Shown here: one piece after another, positions 5,313 through 9,632 of the stretch
Numbering within the stretch: position 1 is the stretch's first letter
Layout of the letters: each line of letters starts with the position of its first letter
Source: CAZYWA01 sp964650975 [NCBI: uncultured bacterium]
GTDB taxonomy: Bacteria > JADJOY01
Assembly (NCBI GenBank): GCA_964650975.1
Contig: CAZYWA010000296.1
Span: 1 to 9,632, forward strand
DNA: 9,632 nt
Direction of reading: 5' to 3'
Made by a program: the position numbers and the translations under genes
The notes under the pieces: generated by a model
Seen by the model: only the letters and a program-made list of their open reading frames with translations
What the model was told of the DNA's origin: nothing
Database searches by the model: none

Positions 5313-6176
5313 ATGACGGCGGAGGATCGTGCCGACCTGGCTGGCGTCTTCCGGCGCGGAGCGCTCGTGGTGCGATACGAGCCCGCGGTCTGGCCGTCGA
5401 TCGAGAAGCTGATCGACACGACGCCCGGTTCCGCCTCGACCGCGAGCGCCGCAGCGGCCGGCGCCTCGCTCACGCGGGTCCACGCGAGCCGGGGGGCGAC
5501 CGTGTTCCGCTCCGCGCCGGATGCGGAGGTGGCGTTTTACTGGAAGGAATTCCGCTCCCGGGGTGCGTGGGATCCCATCAAATCCTGGTTTCGCGCGAGC
5601 CGTGCCGAGCGCGCGCACGCCGGTGCCGGACGCTTGCGCGCCATCGGGCTCGAGGCGCCCCGCACGCTGGCGCTGGGAGTGGAACGGCGCTTGGGCCGTG
5701 GCGTGCGATCGTTCCTGGTGACGGAGCCGGTCACCGGTCTCGTGAGCCTCGAGGACTGGGCGCGCGCGGGCTCGCTCGGGTGGCGCGAGCGGCGCACGAT
5801 GGTCGCCGCGGTGGCGAGCGCCCTGGCGCGTCTCCACGGCGCGGGGCTGGTGCACGGCGATCTCAGGCCCAGCAACGTGCTCTGCGCTCGCGACGCCGCG
5901 AGGATCGTGCTGCTCGACAACGAGCGCACTCGGCGCTCGCGTTCGCGGCGCGAGCGGTTGCGCAATCTCGTGCAGCTCGCGGTCGATCAGCTCGGGCCTC
6001 CTCATCGCACCGACCGGGTGCGCTTCGCGCGCGCCTACGCGCGGGCTCTCGGGCTCGATGCCGCCCGGGCGCGGGCGCTGGTGCGCGAGATCGACGCCGC
6101 CGTCCGCGCCCGCCGCCGGCGCCGGGCGTCGCGCGGGCTCGACCCGCTCACCGGCGAAGCCAAGGCGCGCGGCTGA
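5313..6176 (+). CDS. WaaP/Kdo-kinase-like lipopolysaccharide kinase family protein
   Basis: A 287-aa protein of the eukaryotic-like kinase fold used by LPS core kinases (WaaP, KdkA, RfaY-type). Visible landmarks: the beta3 lysine in FYWKEF (K78), LLP-like helix RERAHAGAGRL..IGLEAP, hinge region FLVTEPV, ALARLHGAGLVHGDLRPSNVL with H181, D183 and N188 as the catalytic loop, and LLDNER with D202 in the metal-binding (DFG-equivalent) position. A basic C-terminal tail (RARRRRRASRG) is suited to membrane-phospholipid contact. Likely role: phosphorylating a core or lipid-linked sugar at the cytoplasmic face. ATG 5313 has no clear Shine-Dalgarno. A GTG at 5367 preceded by GGAG is an alternative and would keep all kinase motifs. 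The next gene follows after 7 bp, so the two are likely cotranscribed. Confidence 0.82.
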   Translation: MTAEDRADLAGVFRRGALVVRYEPAVWPSIEKLIDTTPGSASTASAAAAGASLTRVHASRGATVFRSAPDAEVAFYWKEFRSRGAWDPIKSWFRASRAERAHAGAGRLRAIGLEAPRTLALGVERRLGRGVRSFLVTEPVTGLVSLEDWARAGSLGWRERRTMVAAVASALARLHGAGLVHGDLRPSNVLCARDAARIVLLDNERTRRSRSRRERLRNLVQLAVDQLGPPHRTDRVRFARAYARALGLDAARARALVREIDAAVRARRRRRASRGLDPLTGEAKARG

Positions 6177-6183
6177 CATCGCG

Positions 6184-7260
6184 ATGCGCGTCGCCTACCT
6201 GGTGCGCACCACGAGCCTGGGCGGCGCCGAGATCCAGGCGGTGCGCGCGGCGCGGGCGCTCGGCCGCGCGGGAGCGGCCGTCGAGATCTGGGCACCGGCC
6301 GGTTCGTGGGTGGCGGAGCTGGCGCGGCGCGCGGGGCTCGCCGTTCGCGAGAGGGCGTCCGGGCTCATCCCTCCCTCGCGGCTCGACGGCGTCGATGTGC
6401 TTCACGTGCACACCGCGGCCGACGTTCCGTGGGCGGCGTTCGCGGCGCAGGCCGCGCGCGTGCCGCTGGTCGTGACCCGGCACCTCGCGGCTCACGGGCG
6501 CCGCCGTCGCGATCCGTATCACGCATGGCTGGCGGCGCGCGCGCGCTTCGTCGCGGCGTCGGGCTTCGTGCGGCGGAGTCTCGGCGAATCGTACGGCCTG
6601 GCACCCGAGCGGATCGCACTCGTCCCTTATGGCTACGCGGCAGCCGAGAGTGAGCCCGAGCCGCCGCGAACCGCCGAGCCTCGTCCCGCGGCCTGGCTGG
6701 GTGTGCCGGCCGGCGCCCGCGTCATCGGCATGCTGAGCCGTTTATCGTGGGGCAAACATCTATCCGACGCGCTCGGCGTGCTGGCCCGGGTGCGGGAACG
6801 TGGCATCGAGGCGAGCCTGGTCGTGGCCGGCGAGGAGACCGACCGCGGCGCGCGGCGCGCGCTGCTCGAGGAAGCCGAGCGCCGGTCCCTCGAGTCTCAC
6901 GTGCGGCTGCTCGGCCACCGCGCCGATCGCTCGGCGCTGCTTCGGTCGTTCGATCTCTTGCTGCACACCGCTCACGCCGAGTCGTTCGGCCTTTCGATCC
7001 TGGAAGCGATGGCGCACGGCTGCCCGGTGGTGGCCGCGGCTGGAGGTGGCGTGCCGGAGCTGGTGCGCGCCGGCGTCACGGCCCAGGTGGCCGCCCCGGG
7101 CGACGTGGCGGCGCTCGCGGCTGGCGCCGAGGCGCTGCTCGCCGATCGCGAGCTGGCGCAAAGCATGGCGAGCGAAGCGGCCGCGGATGTCGCGCGCCGC
7201 TTTCCTCCCGCCGCGGAGGCGGCGGCGCTCGCGTCCCTCTATCGCGAATCGCTGGGCTGA
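6184..7260 (+). CDS. GT4-family glycosyltransferase
   Basis: A 358-aa GT-B fold glycosyltransferase, a normal length for GT4. The N-terminal domain begins MRVAYLVRTTSLGGAE (GGAE at 13-16), the acceptor-side glycine loop, and contains DVLHVHTAADVP. The C-terminal donor domain has IGMLSRLSWGKHL (conserved R and K for the nucleotide-sugar phosphates), ADRSALLRSFDLLLHTAHAESFG, and the E-X7-E motif with E266 and E274, followed by AMAHGCPVVAAAGGGVPELV. The start at 6184 is chosen because family homology begins there; the frame upstream encodes only arginine-rich shadow sequence. It is 7 bp after the kinase-like gene. Likely a cytoplasmic step in core or O-chain assembly; donor and acceptor unknown. 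Confidence 0.92.
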   Translation: MRVAYLVRTTSLGGAEIQAVRAARALGRAGAAVEIWAPAGSWVAELARRAGLAVRERASGLIPPSRLDGVDVLHVHTAADVPWAAFAAQAARVPLVVTRHLAAHGRRRRDPYHAWLAARARFVAASGFVRRSLGESYGLAPERIALVPYGYAAAESEPEPPRTAEPRPAAWLGVPAGARVIGMLSRLSWGKHLSDALGVLARVRERGIEASLVVAGEETDRGARRALLEEAERRSLESHVRLLGHRADRSALLRSFDLLLHTAHAESFGLSILEAMAHGCPVVAAAGGGVPELVRAGVTAQVAAPGDVAALAAGAEALLADRELAQSMASEAAADVARRFPPAAEAAALASLYRESLG

Positions 7261-8819
7261 CTCGCGCGCGGAGCCCAGCGCGCGAGGATCGAGACCACCC
7301 GGCCGTCGGGCCGATCGTCGAGCCGTGTCACGTCGAGCTCCTCGAGCTCTCCCGCCAGCCGCTCGCCCGGGTAGAGGCGCGTGGCGCTCTGGGTGGTGGC
7401 GTCGATCAGGAACAGGTACCGGCAGCCCAGGTGCTCGAGCTCGGAGCGGAACGCGGCGTCGTCGACGGTGGAGGGCGGCGCGTAGACCGCACGCCGGTGG
7501 CCGAGCAGCCCGACCAGCGACGGCTTCACCGAGAGCACGCAATCGTTCGCGGGAACCAGACTCTCGACGCGCGCCAGGCCGTCCTCGAGGCGCGCGGCGA
7601 AGCGCAGCGTTTTGACCGCCGTCCCGGTGTCCTGGTCGAACCACATCGGCGAGCGGCGCAGCTCGCCGAGCTCGGGGCCCGCGCCTTCGTGAAAGCGAGC
7701 GGCGGTGAGCGCCAGCTGTGGCACCAGCACCGCGAGCCCCATTCCCGAGATCAGCGCCCACGCCGCTCGCCGCGCCGGCTCGCCGGCCCACCGCGCGAGC
7801 CCGTCGCGCAGGGCGAGCGCCGCGTGCACCAGCACCAGCGGCAGGATCACCCCCAGGAATCGCGCCATTTCCCCGGGAAAAGGCCAGATGACGATGAGCG
7901 CCAGGTAGCCCAGGAGATAGATCGCGTCGAGCTCGAAGCGCCACGCGCGCCTCACGGTGCCGACCGCCGCCGCCGCGGTGAGGAGGCTCACCACGGTTTC
8001 CACCAAGGGCTCCGGCCGGTCGGCGAAGAGGCTCTGCCAGTCGCCCCACAGCACCGCGACCTGGCTTGCGAGTCGTGCGATCAAGGTGCCGAGATCCGCG
8101 CCTCGGTAGCGATCGGCGAGGATGTGCCCGTAGGCCGAGTTCCCGCCGAGCTTCATCCACGCGACGGTGGGCAGCACCGCCAGCGCGATCGCCCACGGCC
8201 AGCGGCGCGGCCGTCTCGCCGCCATCACCAGCACGAACGCGATCCCCATCGCGAGGCCGGCGCTGCGGGTGAGCGTGGCTCCGCCCACCGCGAGCGCCGC
8301 GCCGGCCCAAGGCCCCCGGCCGCGTCGCTCGACGATCGACTGGGTGAGCGCGATCGCGGTCAGCGTCAGGAGCAGGTAGAGCGGCTCGCTCAGGATCTCG
8401 AGCGCCATCAGGTAGGTGCCGCGCACCCACGCGAACGCGAGCGTCAGCGCGGCGCTCGCGAACGTCGAGAGCCCGAGCGAGCGGCACCACGCGAAGAGCA
8501 CGGCGAACGCGCCGAGCAGCATCCCGACCGTGGCCGCATGGGCGGACGGGAGGCTCCGCGAGACGCCGGTCGCCGCCAGCACCAGTGGATAAAGAGGTGG
8601 GTAATAGCTCTGGTGCGCGTATCCCGCCGCACCTGGGGACGCGTGCCCAAGAGGCGACAGGTCCTGCGCGATCAACAGATACGTCGCGTTGTCGCCGCCG
8701 AAGCTCAGGAGCCGCGAGCTGATGCCCCACGCCAGATAGGCCGCGCCGAGCAGCACGAAGCCCAAGGCGAGGGGAAGCCGCGAGGAGCGCCCGGCGCCAG
8801 CAAGGGGTTGCTCGGCCAT
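7239..8819 (-). CDS. Second GT39/ArnT-like polytopic membrane glycosyltransferase
   Basis: A 526-aa integral membrane protein. The first hydrophobic segment is at about 15-33, followed by SFGGDNATYLLIAQDL with D43 in the first periplasmic loop and YYPPLYPL (72-79), both standard GT39/ArnT features. Multiple hydrophobic helices continue to about residue 370. These include RSAGLAMGIAFVLV and a WPFPGEMARFLGVILPLVL segment where family members carry an ER.LLP-type motif. A soluble C-terminal domain (~375-526) has PANDCVLSVKPSLVGLLGHRRAVYAPP. It has no detectable close resemblance to the GT39-like protein at 761-2299 beyond the fold. Start ATG at 8819, with no clear Shine-Dalgarno. Its 3' end overlaps the GT4 gene by 22 bp. 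Probably adds a sugar on the periplasmic side. Confidence 0.87.
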   Translation of the reverse strand: MAEQPLAGAGRSSRLPLALGFVLLGAAYLAWGISSRLLSFGGDNATYLLIAQDLSPLGHASPGAAGYAHQSYYPPLYPLVLAATGVSRSLPSAHAATVGMLLGAFAVLFAWCRSLGLSTFASAALTLAFAWVRGTYLMALEILSEPLYLLLTLTAIALTQSIVERRGRGPWAGAALAVGGATLTRSAGLAMGIAFVLVMAARRPRRWPWAIALAVLPTVAWMKLGGNSAYGHILADRYRGADLGTLIARLASQVAVLWGDWQSLFADRPEPLVETVVSLLTAAAAVGTVRRAWRFELDAIYLLGYLALIVIWPFPGEMARFLGVILPLVLVHAALALRDGLARWAGEPARRAAWALISGMGLAVLVPQLALTAARFHEGAGPELGELRRSPMWFDQDTGTAVKTLRFAARLEDGLARVESLVPANDCVLSVKPSLVGLLGHRRAVYAPPSTVDDAAFRSELEHLGCRYLFLIDATTQSATRLYPGERLAGELEELDVTRLDDRPDGRVVSILARWAPRASQPSDSR

Positions 8820-9126
8820 GCGTTGGCTGCGCGGGAGGAGAGAGCGCCGAGCCGCGCATGTCTATAGCACGACCGCTTCGCTCGAGCGGTTCGGTGCGCT
8901 GACGTTCCTCGTGCCCGAGCGCCGGTCCTCGAGCGAGGTCCGCGGCGGGGTCGTGTCCCGGGTCGTGCGCAACGGCCGGCGCCGCGGAGCGTCGCCCTCC
9001 ATGGTGCGGCTCGGGCCGTCCCGCGCCGCGCGAGGAGCTTGCGGTATCCTTGCCGACCTTCGGGGTAAGCCCGGGTGCGGCTGCGGCCACGCTCGACGCC
9101 GCGGACCCCCGCGACAGGCCACGACC
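8820..9126. other. Divergent intergenic region
   Basis: About 307 bp between the membrane glycosyltransferase gene and the substrate-binding protein gene. No convincing ORF. It contains short palindromes (CGCTCGAGCG near 8879, CCTCGAGCGAGG near 8927) and the candidate extended -10 for the minus-strand gene. No clear promoter for the plus-strand gene was found. Confidence 0.4.
8861..8869 (-). promoter_or_regulatory. Candidate extended -10 promoter element
   Basis: On the minus strand TGCTATAGA reads as an extended -10 (TGn followed by TATAGA, close to TATAAT), about 40 bases upstream of the membrane glycosyltransferase start. No good -35 is present at 16-18 bp, as is common with extended -10 promoters. 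It is one of very few A/T-rich hexamers in this gap. Confidence 0.35.
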
Positions 9127-9632
9127 GTGCTCGGCATCCCGCTCGATCCGCGACGTGGCCGTTCGTCGCGCCGGCGTCTGGCGGCGCTGGCGCTGGCTCT
9201 CGCGGGAGCCTCCGCGTGCCGCGGTCAACCGGCGCCGCCGATGCGCATCGGCCTCGATCCGTGGCCCGGCTACGCGCCGCTCTTGCTCGCGCAACGGCTC
9301 GGCGCCCTCGACGAGGAGACCTTCCGGCTGGTCGAGTTCTCGGCGACGTCCGAATCGAGCCGTGCCTTCCGGAACCACGCGATCGAGGCGGCCTGCCTCA
9401 CGCTCGACGACGTGCTGCGCGCCAGCCGCGACGGGGCCGAGCCGGTGGTGCTGGTGGTTCTCGACGAGTCGAAGGGCGCCGATGCCTTGCTGGCGCGCCC
9501 GGGAATCGGCGACGTGGGAGCGCTGCGCGGCAAGCGCATCGCGGTGGACGTGGGATCGGTGAGCACCCTGCTGCTGGCGCACGCGCTGGAACGAGCGGGC
9601 CTCGGCGTGGCGGACGTGACCCTGGTCTCGAT
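9127..9632 (+). CDS. ABC transporter substrate-binding lipoprotein, NrtA/SsuA/THI5-like (3' truncated by window)
   Basis: An open frame from GTG 9127 to the window end (168 codons, no stop). The N-terminus is a short lipoprotein-type signal: SSRRRLAALALALAGASAC, with a candidate lipidated cysteine at residue 31 and a double arginine that could also suit Tat export. The mature part begins MRIGLDPWPGYAPLLLAQRLG, followed by AFRNHAIEAACLTLDDVLRA, VVLDESKGADALLA, and GALRGKRIAVDVGSVSTLLLAHALERAGL. This is the characteristic start of periplasmic binding proteins of the nitrate/sulfonate/thiamine-precursor class. Such proteins deliver a small anion or precursor to an ABC importer or to a sensor kinase. 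The ligand cannot be told from this half. The exact start is uncertain because the Shine-Dalgarno is weak (AGG eight to ten bases upstream). Confidence 0.82.
   Translation, partial: MLGIPLDPRRGRSSRRRLAALALALAGASACRGQPAPPMRIGLDPWPGYAPLLLAQRLGALDEETFRLVEFSATSESSRAFRNHAIEAACLTLDDVLRASRDGAEPVVLVVLDESKGADALLARPGIGDVGALRGKRIAVDVGSVSTLLLAHALERAGLGVADVTLVS

Noticed and set aside
5183-6475. Plus-strand and minus-strand frames reading through the hairpin elements
   Set aside because: Recurring peptide strings in several frames arise only because the repeated DNA is translated; they overlap real genes and are not protein families.
9045-9050. TATCCT as a -10 box for the substrate-binding protein gene
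   Set aside because: No acceptable -35 at 16-18 bp and the match is weak, so no promoter was called.
6760-9582. A 940-codon open frame on the minus strand and a 706-codon frame on the plus strand (6747-8867)
   Set aside because: Both run across well-identified genes on the opposite strand or in another frame. Their products are arginine/alanine-rich with no motifs, as expected of stop-poor GC-rich sequence.

Overview
The window comes from a GC-rich bacterium (roughly 70% GC by eye), probably a diderm. It carries a lipopolysaccharide-kinase-like protein, several envelope glycosyltransferases and a Trm112-type zinc protein of the kind found next to lipid A genes. Nothing here allows a firm taxonomic assignment. 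No rRNA, tRNA, CRISPR array, insertion sequence, integrase or phage gene was seen.

Layout. (1) 1-763: two small proteins (68 and 63 aa) that are diverged paralogues of each other are transcribed divergently from a ~300 bp gap. The left one runs off towards a two-hairpin element at the window edge. The right one overlaps the next gene by one base (TGATG). (2) 761-2299: a GT39/ArnT-like polytopic membrane glycosyltransferase. (3) 2303-3704, minus strand: a 54-aa cysteine-containing small protein ends three bases from the glycosyltransferase. Upstream of it lies a larger membrane protein (DUF6635-like, TTG start), with a second copy of the two-hairpin element just after its stop. (4) 3705-4027: a palindrome-rich divergent intergenic region. 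(5) 4028-7260, plus strand: an envelope sugar gene run made of a Trm112 protein, a GT2/WaaE-like protein that has lost its DXD residues, a 299 bp repeat-rich spacer with a third copy of the two-hairpin element, a WaaP/Kdo-kinase-like protein and a GT4 glycosyltransferase. (6) 7239-8819, minus strand: a second polytopic GT39-like protein overlapping the GT4 gene tail to tail by 22 bp. (7) 9127-end: the 5' part of a lipoprotein-type ABC substrate-binding protein of the NrtA/SsuA/THI5-like class, cut by the window end.

How the genes fit together. The GT4 protein, the kinase-like protein and the GT2-like protein are soluble or membrane-peripheral candidates for building or phosphorylating a lipid-linked core sugar on the cytoplasmic side. 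The two GT39-like proteins would transfer sugars from polyprenyl-phosphate donors on the periplasmic side. This is inference from family membership and clustering; no substrate can be read from sequence.

The most unusual signal is non-coding. Three copies of a paired-hairpin module lie after gene 3' ends, always in the same orientation relative to transcription. Stem sequences differ between copies while pairing is kept. A second set of three palindromic units, each able to form two mutually exclusive hairpins, surrounds copy three.
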